Part shown: one piece after another, positions 16,945 through 25,948 of the stretch | Layout of the letters: each line of letters opens with the position of its first letter | Position numbering within the stretch: the stretch's first letter is position 1 | Assembly: GCA_016721845.1 (NCBI GenBank) | Contig: JADKHK010000013.1 | Coordinates: 1,532,501 to 1,596,500 of the forward strand | DNA from: Lysobacterales bacterium | GTDB taxonomy: Bacteria > Pseudomonadota > Gammaproteobacteria > Xanthomonadales > Ahniellaceae | DNA: 64,000 bases | Direction of reading: 5' to 3' | The notes under the pieces: generated by a model | Told to the model about the DNA's origin: nothing | The model's input: only the letters and a program-made list of their open reading frames with translations | The model's database searches: none | Made by a program: the position numbers and the translations under genes

Positions 16945-17430
16945 ATGGATTACCTGACCATCGTCACGACCGGCGGGACGATCGACAAGATCTACTTCGA
17001 CGACAAGTCCGATTTCCAGATCGGCGCGCCGCAGATCGGCGACATCCTGACCGCGCTCGGTGTCGGCTTCCGCTTTCTGGTCATTCCGCTGCTGCGCAAG
17101 GACAGCCTGCACATCACCGACGACGACCGTGACCTGGTCGCGCGCACGATCGAGGCACAGCCCGGCCGGCACGTGCTGGTCACGCACGGCACCGACACCA
17201 TGGTCGAGACGGCCCGCGTGCTCACCCGCATCAAGGACAAGGTGATCGTGCTGACCGGCGCGTTGAATCCGGCGCGCTTCCAGGGTTCGGACGCGGTCTT
17301 CAACATCGGCTGCGCCGTCGGCGCCGTGCAGACCCTCGACAACGGCGTCTACATCACCATGAACGGCCGCATCTGGGACCCGCTGAAAGTGCGCAAGAAC
17401 CGCGACGCGAACCGCTTCGAATCGGCTTGA
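16945..17430 (+). CDS. Single-domain asparaginase-like protein
   Basis: 161 residues, only the N-terminal domain of type I/II asparaginases (about 330 residues). The first threonine motif TTGGTID (near 8-14) and the second HGTDTMVETA (near 76-85) are intact, as is VLTGALNPARFQGSDAVFN. The C-terminal domain is absent and the protein ends naturally in RKNRDANRFESA, so this may be a genuine short family rather than a truncation. GAGGGG lies about eight bases before the ATG. Whether it hydrolyses Asn is unknown. Confidence 0.8.
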   Translation: MDYLTIVTTGGTIDKIYFDDKSDFQIGAPQIGDILTALGVGFRFLVIPLLRKDSLHITDDDRDLVARTIEAQPGRHVLVTHGTDTMVETARVLTRIKDKVIVLTGALNPARFQGSDAVFNIGCAVGAVQTLDNGVYITMNGRIWDPLKVRKNRDANRFESA

Positions 17431-17756
17431 TCCCCGCCGCCGTCGGCAATGGCGACATCGAGCCATCTTGCGTCGGGGCCATGATTGTCGCTGCGGGTTC
17501 ACAGTCGCGAGGACCCTGCGCCGACGCCACGGTGAACGACTTGGGCGTGTTGACGCCCATCGAGGGCGGCAACGGCATCATGACCTTGTTGCCCGCAGCC
17601 ACGAGCCCGATGATCGACGCGGCAAGCAATTGCCTGGACGCCGATTCCAATGCCGTCACCATCGATGCACGAGGCGCGACGCGCCCGTTCAATGGCGCCT
17701 GTGATTTGGGTGCCCACGAATTCGACGGCATCCTCTTCAAGCACGGCTTCGAGTGA
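17430..17756 (+). pseudogene. Remnant of a beta-helix (choice-of-anchor Q type) exported protein, C-terminal end only
   Basis: This ~108-codon frame has no signal peptide, no ribosome site and only a TTG start inside the asparaginase stop region. It reads SPMIDAASNCLDADSNAVTIDARGATRPFNGACDLGAHEFD and ends FKHGFE. That matches the C-terminal end of large secreted parallel beta-helix proteins with the 'DxRGxxRPxxGxCDxGAxE' signature and the GFE-ending sorting tail found in xanthomonads. The rest of the gene is missing, so this is read as a decayed fragment. Confidence 0.6.
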
Positions 17757-17868
17757 GTTCGATGCTGAACGACGTCCCAAAGGGTCTTCGAATAGAACAC
17801 TGAATATTCGAGTAACGATTCAAGTTGCATTGCAACATCTTCGGAGCGCCCCCCACGGAGACACCCCG

Positions 17869-19182
17869 ATGACCCGAATGAAGTCGGTTCCATCGCTTTG
17901 TGCCTTGCTTGGCCTGCCCGCGATCGCGGCGGCCGCGCCACCTGCTCTCGACACCGGCGATACCGCCTGGATGATCGTCGCGACGGCCCTGGTGCTGCTG
18001 ATGACCATTCCTGGCCTGGCCCTGTTCTACGCCGGGATGGTGCGGTCGAAGAACGTGCTCAGCGTGATGATGCAGTGCTTCGCGATCACCGGCCTCATTA
18101 CGGTGCTCTGGGTGATCTATGGCTACAGCCTGGTATTCGATACCACCGGCATGGAGAAGGGGGTCGTCAATTTCCACAGCTTCATCGGCGGCTTCGGCAA
18201 GGCCATGCTCGCTGGCGTCAAGGCCGACAGCCTGAGTTACGCGATTCCCGAGTCGGTCTTCATTACGTTCCAGATGACCTTCGCGATCATCACTCCGGCG
18301 CTGATTGTCGGCGCATTCGCCGAACGCATGAAGTTTTCGGCCCTGCTGGTGTTCATGGCGCTTTGGTTCACCTTCGCTTATGCGCCGGTCGCGCACATGG
18401 TCTGGAGCGGCGACGGCGGCCTGATGTGGGATTGGGGCGTGCTCGATTTCGCCGGCGGTACGGTCGTGCACATCAATGCCGGTGTCGCCGGATTGATCGC
18501 CGCGCTGGTGCTCGGCAAGCGCAACGGTTACCCGACCACGCCGATGGCGCCTCACAACCTCGGCTACACCCTGATCGGCGCGAGCCTGCTCTGGGTCGGC
18601 TGGTTCGGCTTCAATGCCGGCAGCGCTGTCGCGGCCAACGGCACGGCCGGCATGGCGATGCTGGTCACCCAGATCGCAACCGCTGCCGCCGCGCTTGGCT
18701 GGATGTCGGTGGAATGGCTGCTGCACAAGAAGCCGAGCGTGCTCGGCATCGCGTCCGGTGCCGTCGCCGGACTGGTCGCGATTACCCCGGCCTCCGGCAC
18801 CGCAGGACCGGTCGGCGCACTCGCCATCGGCCTGATCGCCGGCGTGTTCTGCTTCTTCACCGCGACCACGGTGAAGCGCAAGTTCGGCTATGACGATTCG
18901 CTCGACGTGTTCGGCGTGCATGCGGTCGGCGGCATCATCGGTGCGATTCTCACCGGTGCCTTCGCTGCCCCCGCACTCGGCGGTTTCGGCACCGTCACCG
19001 ACATCGGCGCGCAACTCTGGATCCAGTGCAAGGGCGTCGGTGCCACCCTCGTCTACACCAGCATCGTGACCTGGCTGATCCTCAAGCTCGTCGACCTCGT
19101 GATCGGCTTGCGCGCAGACGCCGAGGACGAAGCCCAGGGCCTCGATCTCGCCCTGCACAACGAACGCGGCTACAACCTCTAA
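17869..19182 (+). CDS. amtB: Ammonium transporter AmtB
   Basis: 437 residues with a cleavable N-terminal signal peptide (MTRMKSVPSLCALLGLPAIAAAA) and about 11 membrane helices, as in E. coli AmtB. The twin conduction-pore histidines are H201 (GGTVVHINAG) and H351 (DVFGVHAVGG). AFAERMKF and WVGWFGFNAGSA are family signatures. GGAG lies eight bases before the ATG. glnK follows after 15 bases, the classic pairing in the opposite order to E. coli. No -24/-12 sigma54 site with correct spacing could be found upstream. Confidence 0.95.
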   Translation: MTRMKSVPSLCALLGLPAIAAAAPPALDTGDTAWMIVATALVLLMTIPGLALFYAGMVRSKNVLSVMMQCFAITGLITVLWVIYGYSLVFDTTGMEKGVVNFHSFIGGFGKAMLAGVKADSLSYAIPESVFITFQMTFAIITPALIVGAFAERMKFSALLVFMALWFTFAYAPVAHMVWSGDGGLMWDWGVLDFAGGTVVHINAGVAGLIAALVLGKRNGYPTTPMAPHNLGYTLIGASLLWVGWFGFNAGSAVAANGTAGMAMLVTQIATAAAALGWMSVEWLLHKKPSVLGIASGAVAGLVAITPASGTAGPVGALAIGLIAGVFCFFTATTVKRKFGYDDSLDVFGVHAVGGIIGAILTGAFAAPALGGFGTVTDIGAQLWIQCKGVGATLVYTSIVTWLILKLVDLVIGLRADAEDEAQGLDLALHNERGYNL

Positions 19183-19197
19183 GCGGAGCGCCCAGTC

Positions 19198-19536
19198 ATG
19201 AAAATGGTCACAGCCATCATCAAGCCCTTCAAGCTCGACGACGTGCGCGAAGCGCTCAGCGAAGTCAACGTCACCGGCATCACGGTGTCCGAAGTGAAAG
19301 GCTTCGGCCGCCAGAAAGGCCACACCGAGCTCTATCGCGGGGCCGAGTACGTGGTCGATTTCCTGCCCAAGATCAAGCTCGAGGTCGCGGTCACGTCCGA
19401 CCAGGCCGACCGCGTCGTGGAAGCGATCCAGAATGCCGCCAATACCGGCAAGATCGGCGACGGCAAGATCTTCGTCTACGATCTCGATCGCGTCATCCGC
19501 ATCCGCACCGGCGAAATGGACGGCGACGCGTTGTAG
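19198..19536 (+). CDS. glnK: PII nitrogen regulatory protein GlnK
   Basis: 112-residue trimeric PII signal protein that senses 2-oxoglutarate and ATP/ADP and blocks AmtB under nitrogen excess. The uridylylation tyrosine is Y51 in YRGAEYVVDFLPK. The B-loop TGKIGDGKIFV is near 83-93, and the C-terminal signature RIRTGE is intact. It is downstream of amtB in the same operon, which favours GlnK over GlnB. Confidence 0.93.
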   Translation: MKMVTAIIKPFKLDDVREALSEVNVTGITVSEVKGFGRQKGHTELYRGAEYVVDFLPKIKLEVAVTSDQADRVVEAIQNAANTGKIGDGKIFVYDLDRVIRIRTGEMDGDAL

Positions 19537-19547
19537 CGCGCAGAGCC

Positions 19548-19572
19548 GTAGGGGCGTAGCGCGCTACGCCCC
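19548..19572. repeat. GTAG-prefixed perfect palindrome (REP-like, possible bidirectional terminator)
   Basis: After GTAG, an 11-bp half GGGGCGTAGCG (19551-19561) is followed directly by its reverse complement CGCTACGCCCC (19562-19572). It lies between the convergent glnK and yajQ. Short palindromes headed by GTAG are characteristic REP elements of Stenotrophomonas/Xanthomonas relatives. It may also end both transcripts. Confidence 0.6.
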
Positions 19573-19591
19573 TGCCACGCATTCGATCCAT

Positions 19592-20074
19592 TCAGTCGCG
19601 GAAATTGTCGTACTGCAATGGCACGTCGAATTCGGACTGGCGCAACAGGGCGATCGCGACCTGCAGGTCATCACGCTTCTTGCCGCTGACGCGCAGCTTG
19701 TCGCCGTTGATCTGCGCCTCGACCTTGATCTTGGCCTCTTTCAGCGCCGCGATGATCTTCTTCGACACCGCCTGCTCGATGCCCTGCTTCACGGTGATCT
19801 GCTGGCGCGCGCCGGCCAGATTGACCTCCGGATCAGCGATGTCGAGACAGCGCGCGTCGATCTTTCGCGCGACCAGGCGCGCGCGCAGGATGTCCTGCAT
19901 CTGCTGCAACTGGAACTCGCTCGGCGCCTGCACCTTGACGACGAGCTTGTCGAGCTCGAACGAGGCATCGGTGCCCTTGAAATCGAAGCGATTGGCCAAT
20001 TCACGGTTGGCCTGGTCGATGGCATTGGTCAACTCGTGCTTGTCGACTTCGGAAATGACATCGAACGACGGCAT
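19592..20074 (-). CDS. yajQ: YajQ family cyclic-di-GMP-binding protein
   Basis: 160 residues. Starts MPSFDVISEVDKHELTNAIDQANRE and ends SEFDVPLQYDNFRD, both diagnostic of YajQ. The fold is two ferredoxin-like domains. In Xanthomonas campestris the homologue XC_3703 binds c-di-GMP and acts with a LysR regulator on virulence genes; other members bind RNA or proteins. The start at 20074 gives the conserved MPSFD; the upstream ATG at 20086 only adds four residues. A c-di-GMP-domain gene lies 600 bases away on the other strand. Confidence 0.93.
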   Translation of the reverse strand: MPSFDVISEVDKHELTNAIDQANRELANRFDFKGTDASFELDKLVVKVQAPSEFQLQQMQDILRARLVARKIDARCLDIADPEVNLAGARQQITVKQGIEQAVSKKIIAALKEAKIKVEAQINGDKLRVSGKKRDDLQVAIALLRQSEFDVPLQYDNFRD

Positions 20075-20139
20075 GACGCACTCCACGGGCTCGGGAAAGC
20101 ATTCAGCTTAACCGACCGCGGCGAATGCCGGAACTTGCT

Positions 20140-20556
20140 TCAGCGCAGCTTGCGCGTCGAAATGATCGCTTTCTGGCGCCGCACGTAAGCGATCGCGGCC
20201 AGCAGCCACAGCAGTGGCGCGCCCCAATGCGACCACAGCAACAGGCGGTGCTGGAACCCGTAGTGGGCGTGGTGCAGCACGTCCATCGCCAGCGCCGGAT
20301 TGGCCCGCAAGGTATCCCGCGCCGGGGCGAACATCGACTCGGCATGGGCAGCGGCCGTCGCCTGCCCACCGGTGCGCTCGATCAGCCAACGCCCACCCTG
20401 CATGTAGGTCCAGGTCAGTGCGCCTTCGCGCTGGGCGGACGCTTCCGCGATCGGCCCGAGATCGTGCAGCTGAGTGAGCGCGCCCCATCCATACAGGGCG
20501 TTGGCGGTCGTCAGCAGGGCCGGCACGGCAATCCACTGGAACATGCGCAATTTCAC
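20140..20556 (-). CDS. Small membrane protein of unknown function
   Basis: 138 residues from a GTG at 20556, chosen because GAGGA lies about seven bases upstream; the next ATG is at 20544. One hydrophobic segment at the N-terminus (MFQWIAVPALLTTANALYGW) and another near the C-terminus (APLLWLLAAIAYVRR) flank a roughly 80-residue hydrophilic, probably periplasmic region. The tail is basic. No family is recognised. It lies between yajQ and the divergent REC-GGDEF-EAL gene. Confidence 0.6.
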   Translation of the reverse strand: MKLRMFQWIAVPALLTTANALYGWGALTQLHDLGPIAEASAQREGALTWTYMQGGRWLIERTGGQATAAAHAESMFAPARDTLRANPALAMDVLHHAHYGFQHRLLLWSHWGAPLLWLLAAIAYVRRQKAIISTRKLR

Positions 20557-20672
20557 GGCAATCCTCGTCGATCCCTCGGTCCAGCATAAACGGGAATTCG
20601 GCACGATTCCTGCGACATCGGCTGCAGAATCGTTGTTCCAAACCGAACTCGTCGCACTGATAGCATCGCCGC

Positions 20673-23111
20673 ATGACGTCGCCCGCCTTTGCCACCGCCG
20701 ACGATCCACCCGCCCACGTGCATGCGGAAGCCGTGGTCACGCTGTGGAAGCAGCTGTCGGAACAGTGGTCGCAGGACCAGTCCGAGCAGCTCGCGGAGCA
20801 TGTCGACGCGTGGCTGGAAGCGGCCGACGGCGCGATGGTGACGCGCCTCGGCGATCTCGCCGCCTATCTCGCCAGCTTCATCGAAACCGGGCGCGCGCCG
20901 AACACGGCACAATGCATCCGCATCAACGAGCTGATCGAGCAGCTGGACCAAGCGGTGCCGGCGGTTGCGCAAACGCAACCAGACCGCGGGGAGCCGACCG
21001 CCGTCGAGTCGCCCACCGCACGCGACAACATCACGTCGATCCAGGGTGCGCTTGCGGCGGCGAGCCGGCAACGCACCTCTCGCAACACCCTGTGTCTGCT
21101 CGGCGTCGGCGACCGACTGGCACCCGGCCTGCAATCCGCGCTTGGCGAACGCGGCTACGAACTGCAGCATTTCGGCGATGCCATCGGCCTGCGCGATTTC
21201 CTGAATGTCACCGTGCCCGGTGCCGTGATCATGACGGCGATGCAGTTGCGTGCCCTTCCGGCCCTGATCGCGCGTTGGCGCGATGCACCCTCGCCACCCG
21301 CAGTCGTTGTCCTGTCGCCGGACCGCGATCTCACGCATCGCCTGTTGGCGTTGCGGGCGGGCGCGGCTGCGTTCTTCGCCTCGCCGCTCGACAGTTACCG
21401 CATTGCCGCGCGCATCGACGAGCTGCTCGGTCGTCAGGATGCACCGCCCTATCGCGTGCTGATCGTCGAAGACGACCGCGAGCTCGCGGTGCAGTGCGGC
21501 CAATGGATCGCGGCCGAGGGCATGACGGCGCGCATCGCCCCGCATGGGTCCGCCGCGATGTCGGCACTCGCCGACTTCCAGCCGGATGCGGTGCTGATCG
21601 ACGACAGTCTGCCCGATGCACGCGGCATCGACCTGGTGCAGGTCATGCGCCAGCAGGCCGAACATGCCACCTTGCCGATCGTGTTGGCAGCGACGGCCGG
21701 CGATGCAGCAGAACGTTTCGATGCCATCGCGGCCGGTGCCGACGAGGTGCTGGTGAAGCCGCTCAAGGCGCGCCATGTCGTCGGCGTCATCCGCTCGCGC
21801 GTGCAGCGCGCGCAGTGGCTGCGGGCACAGGCAGAAGCCGGGGCGGCGCGAGACCCGAAGTCCGGTCTGTATCCGCGCTCGCTGGTGATCGACCGCATTG
21901 CCGGTCGCATCGGCACCCAGGGTTCGGCGCTGATGATGATCCAGTTCGACGACGTCGATGCCCTGCGCGGCCAGATCGGCCTGAGCGCGATGGGAACCAT
22001 CGACGTCGAGATCGGCACGCGCTTGCGTGATCTGCTGGCGAACCACGACCTGGTCTGCGGCCTGCGTGATTTCGCCTGGCTGGTGCTGCTCACCCGCGAC
22101 CGTCGCGAACTGCTGACGCAACTCGCCGAACGCCTGCGCTTCGCGATTGTCGAACGTCCCCTGGAGATCCAGAGCAACACGCTGCCGATCAGCGCGAGCA
22201 TCGGCCTGGTCGCGCTCGACGACGTACCCACCGATGCCGATACCGCCGTGCAGGCAGCCGAGCGCGCCTGTGCCGATGCGCAGGCGCGCGGCGGCAACAT
22301 CGCGCTGTGGTCGGAACTGGACGACGCCACCCGGACCGACCCGGTACTGGCAGTGCGGGCAGTGCTCAGCCGCCCGCTGGACCAGCGCAACCTGCGCGTG
22401 GAATATCGCCCGCTGGTGCCGTTGAAGGGTAGTCTGCACGACCAATTCGACTTCCAGTTCTTCCTCGGCAGTGCGGCAAACAGCGGCACTCGCGGCAGCT
22501 ATGCCTTGTGCGCCAGCGTCGCCAACGAACTCGGCCAGCGCACGACGCTGGAGCGCTCACGCCTTGAAATCGCGTTCGCAGCGCGCGAGGAGGCGCGGGG
22601 CGGTCGCCATGCCCTGCGCTTCCTGATGCCGGTCACCAGCGATTGGCTGCTCGATGGCACCGAAATGGACTGGCTGCTCGCGACCATGGGCAGGCGTCAA
22701 CTTGCAGGCGGCGGCTTCACGTTCGAACTGACCGGTGCAGAACTGCTCGACCATCGCGAGGCACTGAACGCGCCGATCGCGCGCCTGCGCGATGCCGGCG
22801 TGCGTTTCGGCCTCAGCGACTACGGTCGCGACTTCGCCGCAGTCCACGTGCTGACGCAACTGCCGGTCGACGTATTGCGCCTCGATGCCGAATTGCTCGA
22901 TGCGACCGCTTCGGCCAACAGCACCAGCCCGACCTTGATCGCGCTGGTGCGCAAGGCGCACCAGTTGGGCGCCATGGTCGTCGCGCCCGGCATGAACACG
23001 CTGGAACATGCGCACATCTTCATGCGCCTCGGCATCGACTATGGTGTTGGCAACGCCTTCGGGCCGGCATTGGCGCAACCGGAATTCGACTTCAACCGGC
23101 CCCTGTGGTGA
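20673..23111 (+). CDS. Response regulator with degenerate GGDEF and EAL domains (probable c-di-GMP effector)
   Basis: 812 residues, soluble. Order: N-terminal helical region (1-130), a degenerate receiver-like domain (about 138-250), a canonical receiver (261-378; acidic E266/D267/D268, phospho-acceptor D310 in VLIDDSLPD, lysine K362), a GGDEF-like domain (about 395-548), and an EAL-like domain (about 565-812). The GGDEF site is GLRDFAWL (463-470), so no cyclase activity is expected. The EAL domain starts VEYRPLVPL but lacks EAL and its acidic metal ligands. FimX of Pseudomonas and Xanthomonas has a comparable dual-degenerate layout. It is near yajQ. No histidine kinase is adjacent. Confidence 0.82.
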   Translation: MTSPAFATADDPPAHVHAEAVVTLWKQLSEQWSQDQSEQLAEHVDAWLEAADGAMVTRLGDLAAYLASFIETGRAPNTAQCIRINELIEQLDQAVPAVAQTQPDRGEPTAVESPTARDNITSIQGALAAASRQRTSRNTLCLLGVGDRLAPGLQSALGERGYELQHFGDAIGLRDFLNVTVPGAVIMTAMQLRALPALIARWRDAPSPPAVVVLSPDRDLTHRLLALRAGAAAFFASPLDSYRIAARIDELLGRQDAPPYRVLIVEDDRELAVQCGQWIAAEGMTARIAPHGSAAMSALADFQPDAVLIDDSLPDARGIDLVQVMRQQAEHATLPIVLAATAGDAAERFDAIAAGADEVLVKPLKARHVVGVIRSRVQRAQWLRAQAEAGAARDPKSGLYPRSLVIDRIAGRIGTQGSALMMIQFDDVDALRGQIGLSAMGTIDVEIGTRLRDLLANHDLVCGLRDFAWLVLLTRDRRELLTQLAERLRFAIVERPLEIQSNTLPISASIGLVALDDVPTDADTAVQAAERACADAQARGGNIALWSELDDATRTDPVLAVRAVLSRPLDQRNLRVEYRPLVPLKGSLHDQFDFQFFLGSAANSGTRGSYALCASVANELGQRTTLERSRLEIAFAAREEARGGRHALRFLMPVTSDWLLDGTEMDWLLATMGRRQLAGGGFTFELTGAELLDHREALNAPIARLRDAGVRFGLSDYGRDFAAVHVLTQLPVDVLRLDAELLDATASANSTSPTLIALVRKAHQLGAMVVAPGMNTLEHAHIFMRLGIDYGVGNAFGPALAQPEFDFNRPLW

Positions 23112-23114
23112 CCG

Positions 23115-24860
23115 TCAGGCGCGCAGTCGCAGACGTTGGCGCCATTCGTCCGCCCAACCGGCTGCGGCTGTTGTCCACCAGTGGGTCCAGGCCGCTGCGC
23201 CGTGGGCAAGCTGCGCAAAACAGCGCCTCGATCCGGCCAGCAAGTCCGCGGGCGCGGGCGTCGACATCGCCGCACGATTGACCGCATCCGCCCGCGCGAC
23301 GGCGTGAAGCCATTCGGCCGGAGCCTCGCCCGCCGCCAGCTTGACCGATTGCGCCAACGCATCCAGCGCCCCGGCAATCACGCGATTGCGCCACACCGCG
23401 ACATCGGCCTGCCACTCGGCATCGCTGCACGCGCCCGCGTTTGCAGCCATTGCCGCGATCGCCTGCAGGCGCGCAGCACGGTCGCGTCCGCGCAACTGCG
23501 GCGAAGCGTGATGTGCGAAGCCGGATAGATACGTGTTGCCGTCGACCAGCAGTTCGCGAAACATCGCGTCGAGACGATCGCGATGCTCCACCGGCGCATG
23601 CCCCATCAGCATCGGCAGCATCGCAAAGCTGCTGTCGGGCGCGATCGCGCTGAGCAGGCCGAGGAAGGCGGTGTCGTCGGCATGCCCTGCGGTGGGCGTG
23701 AGTGGCACCAGTTCGCGATTGTCGATCAGGAACGGCGTGTACACGGCCGAGCTCGTCAGGCGCGGCACCGACACCCCTTGCCACAGGTGATCGCCCTGCA
23801 ATCGATCCAGCACGAACGGCTCACGCAGCAAGTCGCGCAGGCTATGGCTGTCGGTGATGTTCAGATAGAGCGCACTGTTGAACACGTGGCCGCCATGGAT
23901 GCCGGCGATCACTGCGGCAACACGACGCCCGGCTCTCCAGGACGACAGCTGTTCATGACTCTGCCCGGCGATCTGGCGAATCAGCAGCCCGTCGCGCTGT
24001 GCCAGCGCACCCGGCGATTGGCCAAGCACCGTCAGCGCTTCGCGCCAAGGATCTTCGTCCATCTCGGGCAGGTCCGGCATCGCACCGTCGAAAAAGCGGC
24101 CCTCGGTGGCCGACGCGTTCTGCATCGACCAATGGCGTTGCCATGCCGGCGGTCTTCGCACCGGCAGAAAACAGTCGTCGTCGATCATCGAGACCGTAGC
24201 GCCGGCGGTCAGCAACATCGCCCAATTCCAGGAACGCGCACCACTCGCGGTCGCCAGCACCGCCGGATCCAGCAGGCAGGCAATGCGCGGATCCGCGGTC
24301 TCCGGGAGCGTGGCCAGCATTTCGCGACGCTGCACCGGGCCCAGGTACATCACGTCCAGCCCCGCGCGCGCTGCGCGGGCCACCACGTCGACATTGTCGG
24401 CGGCATCGACGTCCGTGCGCGCGTCGTCGACCACCAGCCAGGGGCGCGAGACATCGCCGCGTTGCCGACGATCAAGCGCCGAATCGAGAAGTCGCGCCAA
24501 TGCCTGCGGGCGTCGATAGGTGCGCACCGCAATGACCGGCGCAGGTGCCGGAGGCCGCAATTCGGCATCCCCGATCATCACCGCCGGCGTCACCACCAGG
24601 TCCATCGCTTCGAGTCGGACCAGCGCGGCAGTCGCCACGGCGGACGGCATCGACTGTCGCTCCTGTGCTGCGGCGATCAAGGCCGCGCGTGGCTGGAACG
24701 GCAACGCCATCTGCCACAGCACCGCTTCGGCGCGACTGAGCAGGGCACTGCGCTGACGATCCGTGGCCACCCACAGGAACTGGTCGCCACCGCTGGGCCA
24801 GCAGGCGCCACCGCGGCTCGCAATCCATTGCTGATACTCGGTCATCACGGCGTGCCGCAT
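23115..24860 (-). CDS. Glycosyltransferase-like protein of unknown function
   Basis: 581 residues without signal peptide or membrane helices. The centre resembles a GT-A nucleotide-sugar fold: APVIAVRTYRRPQALARLLDSAL (about 107-129), LVVDDA (142-147) and a DDD motif in VSMIDDDCFLPVRR (227-229). N-terminal 100 residues look like a winged-helix or binding module; the Ala/Trp-rich C-terminal ~150 residues are helical. No close family is recognised. The start at 24860 has no clear ribosome site; the ATG at 24845 is equally possible. Convergent with the REC-GGDEF-EAL gene, four bases apart. Confidence 0.6.
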   Translation of the reverse strand: MRHAVMTEYQQWIASRGGACWPSGGDQFLWVATDRQRSALLSRAEAVLWQMALPFQPRAALIAAAQERQSMPSAVATAALVRLEAMDLVVTPAVMIGDAELRPPAPAPVIAVRTYRRPQALARLLDSALDRRQRGDVSRPWLVVDDARTDVDAADNVDVVARAARAGLDVMYLGPVQRREMLATLPETADPRIACLLDPAVLATASGARSWNWAMLLTAGATVSMIDDDCFLPVRRPPAWQRHWSMQNASATEGRFFDGAMPDLPEMDEDPWREALTVLGQSPGALAQRDGLLIRQIAGQSHEQLSSWRAGRRVAAVIAGIHGGHVFNSALYLNITDSHSLRDLLREPFVLDRLQGDHLWQGVSVPRLTSSAVYTPFLIDNRELVPLTPTAGHADDTAFLGLLSAIAPDSSFAMLPMLMGHAPVEHRDRLDAMFRELLVDGNTYLSGFAHHASPQLRGRDRAARLQAIAAMAANAGACSDAEWQADVAVWRNRVIAGALDALAQSVKLAAGEAPAEWLHAVARADAVNRAAMSTPAPADLLAGSRRCFAQLAHGAAAWTHWWTTAAAGWADEWRQRLRLRA

Positions 24861-24917
24861 CGGAAACAGCGGGCATTATAGTGTTGCTCCCAGCCTCGAC
24901 CGGCGACTGTCACCGTC

Positions 24918-25406
24918 ATGCCCTATACCCCGATCCTCGCCACGCTCGGCTACGTGCTCTCGCCGGACCGCGACCAGGTACTGCTGGTGCATCGCAATGC
25001 GCGCGCGCACGACGCCCATCTCGGCAAGTACAACGGCCTCGGCGGCAAGCTCGAAGCCGACGAGGACATCGTCGCCGGCATGCGCCGGGAGATCCGCGAG
25101 GAAGCGCAGATCGATTGCAATGAACTGCAGTTGCGCGGCACGATTTCCTGGCCAGGCTTCGGCAAGCACGGCGAGGACTGGTTCGGTTTCGTGTTCCTGA
25201 TCACGCGTTTCCAGGGCGTGCCGCCGGCCAGCAACCCCGAGGGCGACCTCGAATGGGTGCCGATCGAGCGGATCATGGACTTGCCGCTCTGGGACGGCGA
25301 CCGCCACTTCCTGCCGCTGGTCTTCGACGCCGACCCGCGCCCTTTCCATGGCGTGATGCCTTATCGCGACGGACGCATGCAGTCGTGGTCGGTGTCGCGC
25401 ATCTGA
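24918..25406 (+). CDS. Nudix hydrolase (MutT/8-oxo-dGTP diphosphatase-like)
   Basis: 162 residues. A perfect Nudix box spans 43-65 (G43 x5 E49 x7 R57-E58-I59-x-E61-E62). The N-terminal strand LATLGYVLSPDRDQVLLVHRN and the PxWDGDRHFLPLVF segment near 135-148 are like MTH1/MutT-type 8-oxo-dGTPases. Likely cleans oxidised nucleotides; substrate not proven. trxC follows after eight bases, so an oxidative-stress operon is plausible. Confidence 0.87.
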   Translation: MPYTPILATLGYVLSPDRDQVLLVHRNARAHDAHLGKYNGLGGKLEADEDIVAGMRREIREEAQIDCNELQLRGTISWPGFGKHGEDWFGFVFLITRFQGVPPASNPEGDLEWVPIERIMDLPLWDGDRHFLPLVFDADPRPFHGVMPYRDGRMQSWSVSRI

Positions 25407-25414
25407 GGTAGGCC

Positions 25415-25858
25415 ATGACCGAAGCCCGTCTGCACATCGTCTGTCCGCATTGCGATGCGGTGAATCGGGTGCCCGAGGCACGGCTCGTGGCGCAGCCGCA
25501 ATGCGGGCGCTGTCATCACGCCCTGTTCGTCGGCCAGCCGCGCGCGGTCGATGGCGCGCAGTTGACGAAGCATCTGGGCCGTGACGAACTGCCGGTCGTG
25601 GTCGACTTCTGGGCGCCCTGGTGCGGTCCCTGCAGGCAATTCGCGCCGACGTATGTCGAAGCCGCGCGGCGTCTCGAACCGAAGTTCCGGCTGCTCAAGC
25701 TCGATACCGAGGCGCATCCGCAAGCTGCCGCCCCGTTCGGCATTCGCAGCATTCCGACGCTCGTCGCGTTCGGCGGCGGCCGCGAACTCGGCCGCATCTC
25801 CGGCGCCTTGCCCTTGTCGCAACTGATGCAGTGGCTGGCGCAACTCACGGCGGACTGA
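25415..25858 (+). CDS. trxC: Thioredoxin 2 (zinc-binding)
   Basis: 147 residues. An N-terminal zinc ribbon has C10/C13 (CPHC) and C30/C33 (CGRC), followed by a thioredoxin fold with FWAPWCGPC (cysteines 70 and 73) and cis-proline IRSIPT. This two-part layout defines TrxC, a cytoplasmic disulphide reductase induced by oxidants in enterobacteria. It lies eight bases after the Nudix gene. Confidence 0.94.
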   Translation: MTEARLHIVCPHCDAVNRVPEARLVAQPQCGRCHHALFVGQPRAVDGAQLTKHLGRDELPVVVDFWAPWCGPCRQFAPTYVEAARRLEPKFRLLKLDTEAHPQAAAPFGIRSIPTLVAFGGGRELGRISGALPLSQLMQWLAQLTAD

Positions 25859-25948
25859 ACGATGCAGGGCGCATGACACGTTTTGTTCCCCGGCCGCGTC
25901 AGCATCGGCAGGACGACGATCCGCGCCGTCCCAAGCGAGGAACCCACC

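Noticed and set aside
17427..17756. Independent small gene starting at TTG 17427
   Set aside because: No ribosome site or signal peptide, and the sequence matches only the C-terminal end of large exported beta-helix proteins.
17757..17868. Sigma54 promoter for amtB-glnK
   Set aside because: TTGCA occurs twice near 17825-17834 but no GG is ten bases upstream of the GC, so the -24/-12 spacing fails.
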